Shown in pieces: positions 23,947 through 37,890 of a DNA stretch of 64,000 bases. The translations under genes were made by a program, and so were the position numbers. Source of the stretch: Gyrodactylus bullatarudis (lineage: Eukaryota > Platyhelminthes > Monogenea > Gyrodactylidea > Gyrodactylidae); assembly GCA_012064415.1 (NCBI GenBank), contig SSNU01000050.1:440655-504654 (forward strand). Direction: 5' to 3'. The first letter of the stretch is position 1. Each line of letters starts with the position of its first letter. The notes below the pieces were generated by a model. The model was given only the letters and a program-made list of their open reading frames with translations. It was not told the origin of the DNA and ran no database searches.

Positions 23947-24254
23947 GGGTTAATTCCAAAAAACACTCGAAGAAAAAAATAATCCCAAAAATTTTCAAAA
24001 GAAACTTCATAAAAATAATTTTATTTAACATCATCTAAGGTTCTATATAAGGAGAATGTTCACTTTCAATCTTTGAGTAGAAGTTTAACCGTTAAAAAAA
24101 TTTATCTGACAATAAATCTGGTAGTGAGGGGTATTTTGAAATAAGAATAATAATAAATAAGAAGCTTTGAAATTTTCATTGGGGTGATTTTTAGAAATTT
24201 TTGGGGTGATTATTGGAAAAAAAAATTTCTTGGGATGTGTTTTGGAATTTACCC
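23947..24254. mobile_element. 308-bp MITE related to the SWIM-bearing Mutator-like element
   Basis: The termini are imperfect inverted repeats of about 60 bp, GGGTTAATTCCAAAAAACAC at the left and its counterpart ending GTTTTGGAATTTACCC at the right. Internal sequence (GGTTCTATATAAGGAGAA, CAATAAATCTGGTAG) is shared with 61080-61160 inside the 60.4-61.3 kb element, which supplies the family identity. No coding capacity. Confidence 0.75.
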
Positions 24255-27200
24255 TTTTATTTTTTTTTTTACCTTTTTATTCAAAGATTTTTGATTTTAT
24301 TTCAGCCTTGATCAAATATCAAGCCTTTTACCAGCCAAATAAAGAAATTTTCTCGATTTGAATGTTGATCATCAATTGCATTACTAGCTGGTAGGGAAGA
24401 CAAAAAACATAGACAGCTGAGAAAATAATTTCTCCTTAAGAACGTGATTTTTCATATCTTCTCTCAACGTATTATTTTTCAAAAGAAAGAAATGAATATT
24501 GAGAGAAAAAGCACCTTTAATTCTTTTGTAATAATCTTTCTTTAAATTAAAAAATAAGAGATTTTTAACACCTGCAGTATTTTTTTTTCTTTGAGATTTT
24601 GAGACTGATTTATTTTTATTTATTTCTGAGCATTACTCATATAAGTTTATGGTTTTTCTCATAAAGGTGGTACTGTATCAGCAAAGAAAGAGAAAAATCT
24701 CTGTTTAACTCTGATATTGAGAGTCTAAAATTGAGTCACGAGTCATTTTTTTCATTCCAATATATATTTGAATGTTGTAGAAGACTTCAAGGGTAGCAAT
24801 TCTACCGCATCATGATGAAAATGGAAAAAGATTCTTATGACAAAAGTATCAGGCCCAAAGTTATAGAGAATGCTAACACTTTTTATGAGTAGCCTTGTCT
24901 ATTTGACTAGAAGGCCAAAGCTAATTTCATTGAAATGTCACAAATAGAACTATCCCTGAATCTGATAATGAATTTGAAGTTTGAAGATTTATGAGCCTTC
25001 TATCCTTTAGAAAGTCAATCAAAAATTCTATTTCAATGTTCATTGTTTTGATTTGTAAATCTACCGGAATATCCAAAGGCTTAGATTTAAGGCTTATCTA
25101 TCACAGAGGAAAGAAAAAAAAACATTTATACGATTGTAAATTTCTGTGACCTTAGTATTTCTTTTACTAGAGAAGCTATTAAGAAGAATTAATGGTATTT
25201 ATTCCCTGATCAACATTTTGTAGGGAGAAAATTATAATAAATTTTATAATTATAGAATGTTATAGACTTTCTCCTTTGATTCTAACGGGATAATCTAGGC
25301 TTGTTTGGAATTGTTTCCACTCTCTCTATAAATAAGGTCATGAGGACTTGTGAGGAATAAAAAATACTCTGAAATCTTTTTTATGCTCCATAGAGTTAAA
25401 CTATAGTAAGTAATTCAGAAATTCTTAAAATATTATTATCACATAATTGAAGACATTCAAAGGCCTAGAATTTACATGAGAATTTTGACGGCATCACTCT
25501 TTTCAGTTTTATGGAGACAAAATTCATGGACCTCGATGAAAATTTCAGATTTTGAAAGGTTTTTGGTGGAAAATTGATATGCTATTGTAGATTACTTTAA
25601 GCTTTTAATCGTCTCTTAAAATCGTTTCCCCACTTTCCTGAAATGATCTTTTATAAAGATAAGAATTTAATATTTTTACAAAAATCTCAATATTTGCTCA
25701 GGATAGTCAGGAACAAATTTCCAATTTTTAACGATTCCGAAAATTTGAATCAATTATTAGGCAGATATTTGAGATCTATGAAGAATCGAACCATTTGAAT
25801 TTTTTGATTATCACAAAGGAAAATGATCCAAAATTCAGAAGTTTTACGCTTTTTTGGAGATGGGGAGTTTCTTTATGACAAATTTCGAAATGTTCGTCTA
25901 ATGATGCTATTCTTTAAATCTTTGAAATCGATAAATATTTTGAGCTCAAAGGTTGAAAACCTGGGAATTTTCAAAATTCAAAAATAGCCTGAAATATTCA
26001 ATTCTATCAAGCCTATTAATCAAAGTATTTAAAATTGAAACAGTTTGAGCTGAGATATTATTATTGTTTGTACTATTCAATGATGAAGTTCTTCAGATTT
26101 CCTGTACTTTAATTGAATTCGATTGTCTAATTCAAGTACTCTATAGTGATTAAGGATCATTTTCCTCTAGTTTTCAGCAAAAGGAAATTTTTATTCTTAA
26201 TCTCTCCTTTTGAATAGTACAAAGTATTTTTAGTTGGAAAACAGTTCTCTCAAAAAGTAGCTCACGAAAACATTGAATGCCTATTTTATCGTTCGTCCTT
26301 ACTGGCTAGAAAAGATAATGGAAAACATTAAAAAAAACCACGTACAAAACGAGTCCAGAAATTTTGAAAATTGTGAAATTGGCCAAAACATATTTTAATA
26401 CAACTGAAATGGCATAATTCTGGAAAAAACCTTTCCTCAAATATTGGAAAGCTTCGTATTGAATCTAATCATATCAATAAAATTAGTAAATTTACAGCCC
26501 TACAAATTAATGAATGATTTTGTTTTTCCCATTATAACTTGATGTTTCTCACTGGATCGTGTTAAATGAAATATGATACATTTGAAGGGTAACAATTCAA
26601 AAATTCAAAAAAATGACAAAAAACGTTGATGCTTGTCAACTATGTGTAAGCTTAGTGTTCGATACAAGCCCTCCTTTCGATGGTATAAAGTGGAGATGAA
26701 AACTCAGTGACCAGAAGATTAATTTGAGATAAATCAAATCTTACCCCTCATCAATACCAATGACCGGCAAAAAGAAAAATTACTAGGGGAAAAAAGTAAT
26801 GGTATTCTTTTTAGCCTCCTACTTATGAGCATATCGATGAATTCTGCAAGTATTTTTCCTTTAAATCAGCAAAAGTTCTATGAAAACTCGGCATTCAAAG
26901 GCATACTTGAACTACTGATCAAAACTTACAGAGTATAACATCATTCGATCGATATTTAGTGAATTTACGTCTATAAAACTTTAAATATCGAAAATAGGTG
27001 AAATTATTGATTTGAAGCGATTGGAATTTTAGATCAAATTAGAAAAACATCAAGTCTTGTCATTAATGTTTCTCAAAAACTTATTTTAAAATAATGATTC
27101 GATAGGAAGGAGAGTCAAATCCCATTTGTCAACTATCAGCCTCATCTAGAACCGCCGAGGGTTGCTAGTCTCTATTGAGACTTCTGCTAGTATCATCTCA

Positions 27201-29444
27201 TCTTAGAATAACTTTGGTTTCTAATTTAGTCATTTGAAATTTGATTAGTGTGAGATAAATTTTAAATTTCATTGTAAGATTCGGACTATCAGGAGTTTAT
27301 CAACTAACTAGCCACAAATTTATAATTTAACATGATAACAAATTTATCCATAAATTAGAAATATTTTCCCTTCTCAGAAAGTATTTTACTCTATTCTGTT
27401 TTTCTCAATAATCATTCATCAATTATCGAGTTGAAAATCCTTCATCTAACTTGTGTGAATAGCTTTATTTTATGTCTTTTTTCAGAATTTTTATGTTTCT
27501 TTCTCTTCTTCCATCCATCACCATCATTGCGTAATCAAGATTCTTGCCTTACAAATGATCATGATTTCATTGTCTATTTAATTTTAATGACCCATTGAAA
27601 TTTTTTACTCTTTTTTCTTCTTTAAATTTCCTCATTCATAGATCCTCTCTCATTGTTTAGTTGATTTCTGTGTGCTTGTGTCTAAGGCATAATTTTATCA
27701 GCTTCATTCTCCTATTGTTTGATATTTCGACAAAGAATCCTTCTTTTTTTAGAACTTGGATGATGATCCATCTTTTCAAAGTTTCATCTTTTTTCCTCTC
27801 TGGAAATATGCTAGGATAGCGGAAATTCTATCCTGAAATAAACAATAATAATTCATCTTTTTTCGTTATTTTTTTCCAAAAGAATTTTGAGTTGTCTGAA
27901 AAAATAGAATTTTTCAAAGCTCTAACATCACTAAACAAATTACATCACTCACAGCAAAAACAAAACATAAATCCGCAAGTTTGAAATGACGAAAACTTTC
28001 TTTTCTACGGTCTAAAAGTTTTTTTGGAGACACGTGAATACTATTAAGTAGGAAAAAAAGGTCGAATTCCAGTTTAAACCTTTCCCTTGGAGATTTTAGG
28101 CTCATTTTAGAAATATTTAAAAATATTTTGAAGGGCTCACAACAGATTTGATCAGAAAAAAATCTTCAAAAGAATGATTAAACTGAAATTTGAGCATACT
28201 TTTGTCACATGTCGTTTCTAAAGTTGTAGAGAGAAGAAACGGATAACTTTTTCACACTTATTACAGAGTTACTACTTCAAGTTCCCTTGTCCCCAAAATC
28301 AAATTAATTACAAACTTTTGTTTTCACGCATTTTTTTTCCGACATCAGGTAAACAAGAGAGAGATAGAGAGAGGTGTTACCTGTACTTTAATTCTGGACA
28401 AAAAGTGATGTAGTTAATGATTGATAGCCAGTTCGCTAATCGCCCTAATAAAAAAAACTGAAAATGATACATTAAAAACTTCATTACATTCTAATAATTG
28501 GAAAAAGAAAGTTTTTCTATATAAAAATAGATGTAAGATGAGGGTGTTTACGGAGAAAGTAAAACTAAAAAATTTGTTTTGACCAAGTTACAGTTAGTGG
28601 TAGGATTTGGAAAAACTATCAATATTTTTTACCACCACCAATATAATCACAATATGCCAATTGCATCCGTTCATATCAGTTTAATTATTATGGGAGAATG
28701 TGTGACATAGGTATGATGATGAGAATTAAATAAAAAATGTGTAAATTGATGAAAATTGTCCCCACACTATTCTCATATGGAGTATTTTCTTCCCCTTACG
28801 CTATTCAATGAAATTAATATCATAACTAAAAATTCAGAATAATTTTATAAAAACAAACACGTGACATAATTCTACCCTTTTTCACACACGCTCTGTGAAA
28901 AAAATAAATAGTTTAAGCTCATTTGAAGAGTTCTGTAGTGATACCATGAAATATTTTAAGAATTTTAGGAATTTTATTCCCATAAATATAAGTTATTAAA
29001 ATTAAACCTTCGAAGATCTACTAAAATTTGGCGCATTTTCTAATTCAAAAAATAGTATCATTTTAGTCAGATATAATCTATTGCATATAATTTTTAATTG
29101 TACAAACTTATTTGTTAATTTCTTCTTAAGATTCGAAAAATATTGCTATTTTTGTAAATATAGTAAATTCTCATCTTTAGATCGAAAATATTTACCCTTG
29201 GGCAATATTTTCAAACTGTGGAGTTTGATTTCCTGTTGATTGAAATTATTAACTACAGCTATTGAATATTTTATTCGTATTGTTTTCCCTGCACGTAAAA
29301 TACTGATATATCAGGAATGATTTCCTTGGTTTCGAATTACCTCTTTAATTTATGATAATCCTTAATTTATATTTAATAGCGAGGAATATAAAGGAAAGAA
29401 TTTTAATAATTATTACCTTTATTAAATTTTATTTTTACTTAAAC
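24255..29444. other. 5.2 kb AT-rich stretch without a recognised gene
   Basis: No exon-like segment stands out on either strand. A region near 25500-26000 (GATGAAAATTTCAGATTTTG, then GATCCAAAATTCAG) resembles decayed foldback arms. Pyrimidine-rich DNA near 27400-27800 has no open frame. Confidence 0.4.
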
Positions 29445-29660
29445 TATTGTTAGTTGGGCCCAAATGACATATATATTGAATTTTTTTTCTTTATATCATG
29501 AAAGTGGGCCTCATAATCTAGATTTCAAAAGTCTTGATCTAATTCGATTTCTTGATGGAAAAATTGAGAATTTTATAAAAATTGTAAATTCCCTGCTCCT
29601 ATTCATGTTCCTATGAAATCTAACTTGATAAAGATTGTCTTCTCACACCTAGATGTTAAA
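29445..29660. repeat. foldback fragment followed by a SINE/foldback fragment
   Basis: The first part (GTGGGCCTCATAATCTAG, TCGATTTCTTGATGG) matches the flank of the foldback at 36.8-37.3 kb. At 29616-29660, TCTAACTTGAT and GATTGTCTTCTCACACCTAG match the arms of the tRNA/hammerhead element at 45.55-45.97 kb, showing that this element is, or was, repetitive. Confidence 0.55.
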
Positions 29661-29916
29661 AGAAAAACACTGTAACTTCTACTACAGCTCAATCGGATCT
29701 CTTGGCAATTATTAAAATGAACATCTGGTGATGGATTTAATTTCAATTTAAAGAGTAAAATGAAGTGTATTTTATGAAGGAAGCCTGCCCTTCTTAACTG
29801 AACATTAATTTAAACAGTCAATTAAATTTGAACTATTTGACAACTCCACCAGATAAATCTATAGTAACTATTTTGCTATTTTTCTAACAAATTATTGATT
29901 TTGTTCCTTTCCTTAG

Positions 29917-30138
29917 TTGGATAAATGTAACAAAAGTATTTCTTTCATACATGATGCATATAGCTCATCATTAGGAGACAGTGAAAAGCTTATTTCTAAA
30001 AGTGGAAATTCTCTAAAATTCGCTAGAATTTACTATCAATTCATTCTAATAAAGATTACAACTTTTCAAAATCTTACTCATTCACAATACAATTTGAAAA
30101 ACACACAGGAAAGAAGAGAAAGGAGGCCTTCTCTTTGT
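29917..30138 (+). other. isolated exon-like open segment, function unknown
   Basis: A pyrimidine-rich acceptor (CCTTTCCTTAG, ending 29916) leads into an open frame beginning LDKCNKSISFIHDAYSSSLG and continuing past 30115. The first 40 residues are protein-like; later codons become Lys/Asn-rich. A weak donor (GTAAAA) is near 30138. I recognise no domain. Confidence 0.2.
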
Positions 30139-30264
30139 AAAAATAATAAGAATTTGTTACAATTTATCTTAAAAACTTTTAGAAATAATTCACAGAATAA
30201 TTTGTCATCTTCATATTTCTTCGTCTGCTCCATAATTTTGAAACAATTTCAATACGAAGATTAA

Positions 30265-31844
30265 TTGAGAGTGTTGGAAGTCTTAAATTCTACCAGCATT
30301 GACTGATTTGAAATTTTAAATTTTTCCATGGTAGGAAATTTATTTTATCTTTTAAAAGAACCAAACCAAAAAAGTATATGAAAGCAATGGAATAACATAC
30401 AGAGCAACAGTTTGGTAAAGATACGACAAAAAAGAAACTTAAACTTAATGAACCTTGAGAACCTTGAAAACTTAAATTCGGATAAACAGGGGTAAATCTC
30501 CAACAAAAATAGCCTATGCTCATAGACAAAGGAGAGAACTTTTTGATTGATTACATTGATATTTTCGTAATATTAATTTAAACAATTTCTTCATATACTG
30601 ATAATATACTATTTCCAAAGCAATAATCTTACCTAAAACAAATTTTCTTTTTGATCGGTAAGGACTTTAACAATCTGTAATTGATTCACAAAAACTTGTT
30701 CTGTAAAGGCTTTTATAATACTGTTTTGAAACTATAAACTTTCATGCACTTTTCAGGGTTTATTTTCGGTATATTTTTAATTAAAAAGCATCAATTTATG
30801 CAATACATAATTTTTATTCCAGAAATTAGCTAGTGTCTTTGCATTTAAAATCTTAACCAATAACTGATAGAAAATATATTAAAATAAAACAAAAGTTAAG
30901 TTTCACATTTTTATAAAAAAAGTTTCATTTGACAAAATCTAAATTTTGTTCAAAAACAGAAGCTACCCAATAAAAAACAGTAAAAAAGAGCAGATAAAAT
31001 AATTTTGTCATTTTGTCTAGGATAATTTATCGTGACTATCAATCATCTCTTCTTTGCCACATAGCTCTTTTGAAAGGTCTTATCCTTACCCTGAAAGTCA
31101 GTCTTATATATTTTTCAATAAATTAAAAATTACATGATTACAAATAAAATTCAAAATCATTTATGATGGCTACAATTAATACTGAGTTTACTGTAAAAAA
31201 GCATGACACAGATAATTATAATGATAAAATATTCATTGTAAAAATCAACATAAGGTTTCCTGATATTAATTTTTATTAATAAATTTCAATAAAATTACCC
31301 ATGATTATGTTAATCTTTTGTCTTCTGTTCTAAGTTGTATATCTATGCTAGAAAATAAAATCTTTAGTAAAATATTATTGACAAAAAGTTTGTAAAATAC
31401 AGTAAAAAAGAATTCTCATATGAATAAGATATGAAATTTTCTTTCAAAACTTTAGCTCTTGTCATAAAATCAAACATCATCCAGCAACAAATATAACAAA
31501 TTTATTCAAATGACATCCGTGGAGAGTTTGAAAGGAATCTAAATTATTCATAAGTTGTCGCGTAACTCGTGTTTCTGTATTTATTTCAAAATAAATTATT
31601 TTATTGCAACTTTTTTATCATGGATCTATAAAAAGTCTAGCAATTTATCTTTTAAACAGACCAGATTGTCTGACTAAAATGTTTCTTAGGATACACGAAT
31701 AAAATTTTTCTTCATATAGTGGTTATTTGTTAAACATATAGGCTCACATAGAATTTTAAATATAGATTTCTTAGTGATGAACATACTAAGAATGTGCGAA
31801 ATTTATTGATTCATCTAATGGAAAAAGTTAATCAAAAATATTGG
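30265..31844. other. AT-rich stretch, nothing recognised
   Basis: Several short frames occur on both strands without domains or exon borders. No repeats with clear ends were seen. Confidence 0.4.
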
Positions 31845-31869
31845 CACATTTCCTTAAAATTGGGTTCTG

Positions 31870-32330
31870 AATCCAAGCTAATTGACAAGAGAATTTGCTG
31901 TTTTTACAAAAAATCAGAATGGACAAATTAATATTAGAATTCTATATGCTGTTGAAATTAAAAACAAATTCCTGAAAAAAAACAATTTGAGTAAAATTTG
32001 AGAACATTTTTTTGAATTTCGAAAATGCGGCTAATCTCCACTTTTTCAACATTTTTTATCGATTTTGAAGTTTTGAGGCAATTTGATACTGAAATACCGG
32101 ATCATAATACCTCATTATTAGACGAAGAATTCTAATTAGGCCATAGAGGTGGAGAAAAAATCGTGATTTCCAAGAAAAGTTAAACATCTTCATATCAACT
32201 ATTTTTACATTGAAAATGATGAAAGAAAATTCCACGAGTCTGAGTTGAACAGAAGTTGAATTTATTGCTCGAAAATACAATCTTATCTGTTGAATTACTA
32301 TAGAGTTTTTATTTTTTGATTTATTTCTAA
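31870..32330. repeat. single arm of the foldback family
   Basis: Starts AAGCTAATTGAC and contains AATTTCGAAAATGCGG, CCACTTTTTCAAC and ATTAGACGAAGAATTC, in the same order as the left arm of the complete copy at 46.7 kb. The opposite arm is missing, so this is a solo or deleted copy, ending shortly before the next palindrome. Confidence 0.6.
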
Positions 32331-32365
32331 TTATAAGAACAATTTCAAATATGAACCATACTACA

Positions 32366-33116
32366 GCTATTCTCGATGAATTTGGGAATTCATGATTTTT
32401 ACAAAAATCTCATTTTTTCATCAAGGTATCGAAAATTTTGAAAGAATTTTTGGTAACTGATTCAAAATGTACACTTTTACTGAATTGAGAAAAAAAAATT
32501 TGGAAAAAGGTTTTTTTTGGAAAATTTTAGAGAAATTTTAAAATTCGAGATGGCGCGATTTTTTAATTTTTTTAAACTTTGAGTTGAAAATTTTTGTTGA
32601 TTTCAAGGTCTGAGAGGAATCAAACGTTATTTTTCAGGATCATCATTAGACAAAGAAAATATTTACTCTTATTCATTTTTTTGTAAAAACCCGTCATTTT
32701 GAAATGATCTTGGATCACCCTATTTTAACATTTTCCAAGCAGTAAAAATGATCGAAAAATAGGAAGTGGACTTTCGCACGTAAATAGTGTGTTTTTTCAA
32801 AAAAATGAATAAGAGTAAATATTTTCTTTGTCTAATGATGATCCTGAAAAATAACGTTTGATTCCTCTCAGACCTTGAAATCAACAAAAATTTTCAACTC
32901 AAAGTTTAAAAAAATTAAAAAATCGCGCCATCTCGAATTTTAAAATTTCTCTAAAATTTTCCAAAAAAAACTTTTTTCCAAATTTTTTTTTCTCAATTCA
33001 GTAAAAGTGTACATTTTGAATCAGTTACCAAAAAATCTTTCAAAATTTTTGATACCTTGATGAAAAAATGAGATTTTTGTAAAAATCATGAATTCCCAAA
33101 TTCATCGAGAATAGCT
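32366..33116. repeat. 751-bp foldback element, arms of about 320 bp
   Basis: Left arm 32366-32685 and right arm 32797-33116 are reverse complements differing by only a few bases. Each outer end reads AGCTATTCTCGATGAATTTG. The 111-bp centre is not repeated. There is no coding frame. Arm identity along 320 bp implies recent origin or continuing gene conversion. The outer motif recurs alone near 10395 and 52275. Confidence 0.85.
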
Positions 33117-34938
33117 TTATAAATGTAAATATTTAAACTGGACAACCAATATATTTTTTATGCTTTGCAATACTTTTTTCTGCGATAAAATACAGATCAT
33201 TCCCAGGTATCCTAATGATAACTGAACATTTTAAGTGTAGGACATTGTTATCAATTTTTACAAGACTTATCCATGTTACAGTAAATTTCTAATCTGATTT
33301 TTTTCATAAAAGAACATTTTTTATTATCTCGCGTACCTTGTTCCAATTTTGGAAATTTCACAATAAATTATTATTCATCTATTGAATTCTGGTAAGACAA
33401 TCTCATAATTTGAATAAACAATCTAGGCAGACTCTAGGATTTTATCATAACTCAAAATGGTTTTTTTTTAAATAGATACCCTCACTTATTTGAAACTAGT
33501 GTGTTTTGGGAGATTCAATTTTATAAAAGGCAATAAAAAACGACTATTGCTCTATCCAATTCAATTGCTCTTTGGGATTCACTAAAAGTTCGGATTGCAT
33601 TTCCATTATAACAAACAAGAATTCTCCCTTCTGAAATACGTATGAGCTATAACGATGACTAATCATGGGAAAATAAAAAAAAACATTTAAAAGTTTTATA
33701 GTTTACAAAAATAGTAGTGGAGTGTACTGTAAAAGATCTTGCTTTTGAAAAAAGTATCACAAACTACGCAGAAAGGAAAATAAAATTTGAAACAAGGCAC
33801 TGTTTTCAATCTGGCATTTAATCCAAATTCAACTAGCGATTCAAATTTTTTAAATACTAGAAAGAATATTATTTTTTTAGATAAATAAAAAGATAAAAAT
33901 CTACTTCCATTTGGAAGTCTTTGGAAAAATTAACTTGGCTTCTTCAACAAATTTTTCAAAATATCGAAAATTTTGGTTCTGAAAAATAAATTTCCTATTT
34001 TCTCAATGATGGACAGCGAATCTAGACGGATTTAACAGAATTGGAGAGAACTAAGGAACTTTTGTGTACTTTTCGAGCAATTTGTTCTCTCATTAGATAA
34101 AACATAAAAATTTTCTGATATTGATTATTATAAAATGTTTTTCAAGTCACGGCTTCGATAGCCTTCATTATGAGTTAGGTTAAAGAATAAATTCCCTATT
34201 GCGTGAAAAATTTTCCATTTCAAATTAATAATCAGTTGGAAAGGAAATAGATTTGATTTTATCAAAAAAAGTAAAACTCACAAAGTAATATTCCAATTTC
34301 AAAATTGTCAATTTTGAGTTGGATTTCTCTCATTTCATAAATATCTCTTTAATCTAGAATATCATAGTTTCTGTCAAAGTCTATCTTTCCAAGTTTCTAT
34401 ACCAGTTTCTATACATTATCATAATATTTTTTGACGGAAAATAATTTTTTTGATAATTCTATTATTTGTCATAAAATCTTTCACTCTGACATAATCGCTG
34501 TGACTCAGTTAAACTGGATCACTTTTACAACTTATGCATTATTCGAAAGATACTTTAAGCAAGGCATTTTACAAGGTAAGATTCAAAATTCATCTTGAAT
34601 GAACATGGAAAACATTTGGCAAAGTTATCAGGGGGTTTTTTTCAATTCAAAGTTTTTATTGTAAATCAAACCCTTTACTAATTTTATGCTTATGGTTAGA
34701 ATCTGTGTAAAAAGGAGATATTAGTTCTGTTACAAATGAATTCAGAATTTACACTGGAAAATACACATGAATATTTTATTAGGAATTTTCTGTTCTATTT
34801 ATTTTCCTGTTTATAAATGGCCATCTTAATAAATTTCGAAAGTAATACCAATGAGTTTATCATATAATACTGATGTAAAAAATTGAATCAAGATATTTCT
34901 CTCTGGTCGAAAAATTAATTCTTTTAATCATTGAAAAC

Positions 34939-34972
<34 letters not shown>

Positions 34973-36773
34973 CTTAAACAATTCAAGTTTGCACGAAACT
35001 GTTGTTAATTAAACTTGATAATTGCTGTAGGCATTGAGAATTTGAAATCCTCATCCTGTCGTCATAGTGATTAACATTCTCTTATTTCAATAATTCATGT
35101 GATTTTAAATAGGACATTTATTTGATAAATGAAAATCATATTTTTTTGAAAATTTTCTTTAGAATCAAAATACTTCTTCTTTCAATGGTCAACACAAAAT
35201 GTAAAAAATACGTAGAGATAATTGTAAAACCTATTCAATCATAAGAAGCTTACGCAGGAAAAAATACTTACAGGAAATAATTTTCGAAAATAATAAAATT
35301 GGTCAAAATTAAAACCTTTTTCTAATAAAACAAACTATTTTTTAATGGTTTTTATTTTTTGTCAAAAATACTTAATCTTGGGAAAGCATTTAGATTAAAT
35401 TTTAGTTTTCTGACATCTCCTACATGCTAAATTTTGACCTTTTTAAATAACATCGGCAATTTCATTTTCAAATGATTGTATAGTAGCTAGAGTTCTTCAG
35501 ATAATTTAGATTCGGATCCGTCTGAAAAAAATCTAAAAAAACTTAGCGAAAAACAAATGATTAATTTTCGATAATCTTGTGGAATATTTTTTGTGTTGAA
35601 AAAATGATTCAAATTAAAATTCGAGAGTTTACAACTTTTCTAAAAGGGATTTGAAAGCTTCTCCTTTGCAAGAACCATCTCTAAGAGTACTTGCGATCTT
35701 CATTGGACCTATTTAAAGCTATTATAATAATAGATCAAGGACTGATGTTGCCAACCTACCAAGGAGATAGCTTGCTTAGACATTATAGAGTTTGACTCTA
35801 GAGAAGAATTGTTATTTGATTACAAATGTGTAGGATTTCTATACAATAAAAAAATCAGAACTTATTTTATAAATATTTTTTTTACACTTGAAGTCAAATT
35901 CTGGCGATTCGGAAATTTTCGGAATTCTTCTGACTCTGAAGAACCCTAATAGTAGCATGATCAAATTTCAAGATTAAATATGAAAATAGTCCAAAATACC
36001 ATTTTTTGAGTACCTTAATTTATAATGATAGGATATATTGTAATGAAAATTATTCGAAAACAAATTATTATTCTATAGATTCCTCTCGTAGGCCAAGTGG
36101 GAATATTTAGGTCAATTCCGTCTCATTTGTGGCATTTTTGAAAACACTTGAAAAATTATTTTCACTTGAGAACTCTCAGCCCTTATTTAGTTTAGCCTGT
36201 GATTTTCAACAAAATACCCACATAAGTTTTCCTTTCATATCATGTCTGTCTATCATAATTAAAATGAGGGTATTCTACTCATGAAAAAGAATAATCTTCT
36301 CTTGATAAATAGTATAATTCTAAAAAGGGTTTGGCAAAATTTACCCATGAAATAAATTTATCTATCGAAATCAATTTCTATCATGTCTGAAAATTGAATA
36401 CAAAAGAATTGCAAAGCTGAAATGCTCGTTTAAATGAATTGGGAGAAAAACTAAATTCCATTGATGACAGCTTGAAAAAAAAAATATTATGAAAATCTCA
36501 TGACAGAATTCATTATGAGTTTGAAATTTAATTAAAGAATGTTCTCCACTGATTTACGATTCTAAAGTCAATATAAATGAAAAATTATCGATGGTAAATT
36601 TTTGAATGGAAAAAAGATTGGTTCATTATTTAGAAACGAAGAGATGTATTAAGATGTAGTCAAACCTCAACAGAAGACTCTCATAATTTCAACAAATTCA
36701 AATATTTAATAAATAATGCCTGAATATTTATAAATCAGAATTAAAAAGGTTCTAAAGAAGAAGGTTGTATTCA
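33117..36773. other. AT-rich stretch, nothing recognised apart from a microsatellite
   Basis: No gene-like segment is evident. The only clear structure is the AAT microsatellite at 34939-34971. Confidence 0.4.
34939..34971. repeat. (AAT)n microsatellite
   Basis: Eleven perfect tandem AAT/ATA triplets. Confidence 0.95.
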
Positions 36774-37270
36774 AGAAAAAAAATTTGAAAAAAATCAAAT
36801 TTTAAGAAAGTTATGACATATTTCAAATCTAGCGATAGCGGATTCACATTTTTTTGAACTTTGAGTTAATAATTTTTGTTGATTTAAAAGTGAGAGAGTG
36901 ATCAAAAGTTGGTTTTTAGGATCGAAATTAGTCGAAGAAATCAAATATGCTGATTCAGATTTTGAGAATCCGCCCATCTTCTTGTGAAAATCGAATTTTG
37001 ATTTTTTGAACATTTTCACTAATTGAAAATCGATGAAATTTTGATGATTTAAGATCGCTGGAATTTGGCGAGTCCATTGAAATTTTCATAATCATAATCG
37101 GTTGCTTTGACTAATCGTGATCCAAAAAATCAACTTTTGATCACTTTCTCACTTTTAAATCAACAAAAATTATTAACTCAAAGTTCAAAAAAATGTGAAT
37201 CCGCTATCGCTAGATTTGAAATATGCCATAACTTTCTTAAAATTTGATTTTTTTCAAATTTTTTTTCTTC
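36774..37270. repeat. foldback element, arms of about 160 bp
   Basis: Left arm 36774-36934 and right arm about 37109-37270 are reverse complements (both carry the CGATAGCGGATTC block or its complement). Flanking sequence to 37360 (CTAGATTCCAAAAAATCTTG) matches 29.5 kb. No coding frame. Confidence 0.8.
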
Positions 37271-37654
37271 AGATCCTGAAAGTGGAACCTACGATCTAGA
37301 TTCCAAAAAATCTTGATCAAATTCGATTTCTTGATGAAAAAATTCATAATTTTGTAGAAATCTTCATATTAATAAGAATCCAAGCGATAAACTTACGGAC
37401 CTCAAAATTAGGGAAAAGTTTTACATAATAAGGGAGAATCTAAATCTATGCACCGAAAAGAATTAAACACACAATTTGGAAACTAGCATGGCCAAATTGA
37501 TTTTAAATTTTTCTTTTCTACCTACTAGAAAAGTTTTTTGGATTTCTATCAATTAAAATTACGCAAGGGAATTTTTCACAATTTCCCTTATAATTGTTTA
37601 TTTAAACAATTTATCAAATTTGTAGATATAGAAGAAAAGGTTTTCTATATTTTG

Positions 37655-37890
37655 GTGTTTTTTCAGCTCACATTATAATCTTGTGTTTTTTCAACTTTTA
37701 CTATTCTTGTTTCAAAATTTGTAAAATATTATTTTCAATGAAATTTAAACTTTTATCATTATTTGTGTTACATCTGATGAACCATAAATAAATTTACATT
37801 TAGTGAATAAACCTTTTTTTCTATATAAAATAGATATTATCTATAAATATGATTTTAAGCAGATTTTCGGTAGTTTTTAATAAATTACGT
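37655..37890 (+). mobile_element. PLE 3' noncoding tail fragment, plus orientation
   Basis: Matches the reverse complement of 21730-21965 in order: GCTCACAT, CAACTTTTACTAT, AAAATATTATTTTCAATGAA, then CTGATGAACCATAAA and ACATTTAGTGAATAAA. None of the GIY-YIG coding part is attached. Confidence 0.7.

Noticed and set aside
30290..30529. 79-codon hydrophobic ORF on the minus strand
   Set aside because: Phe/Ser/Ile-rich composition expected from AT-rich DNA; no start context, neighbours or domain.
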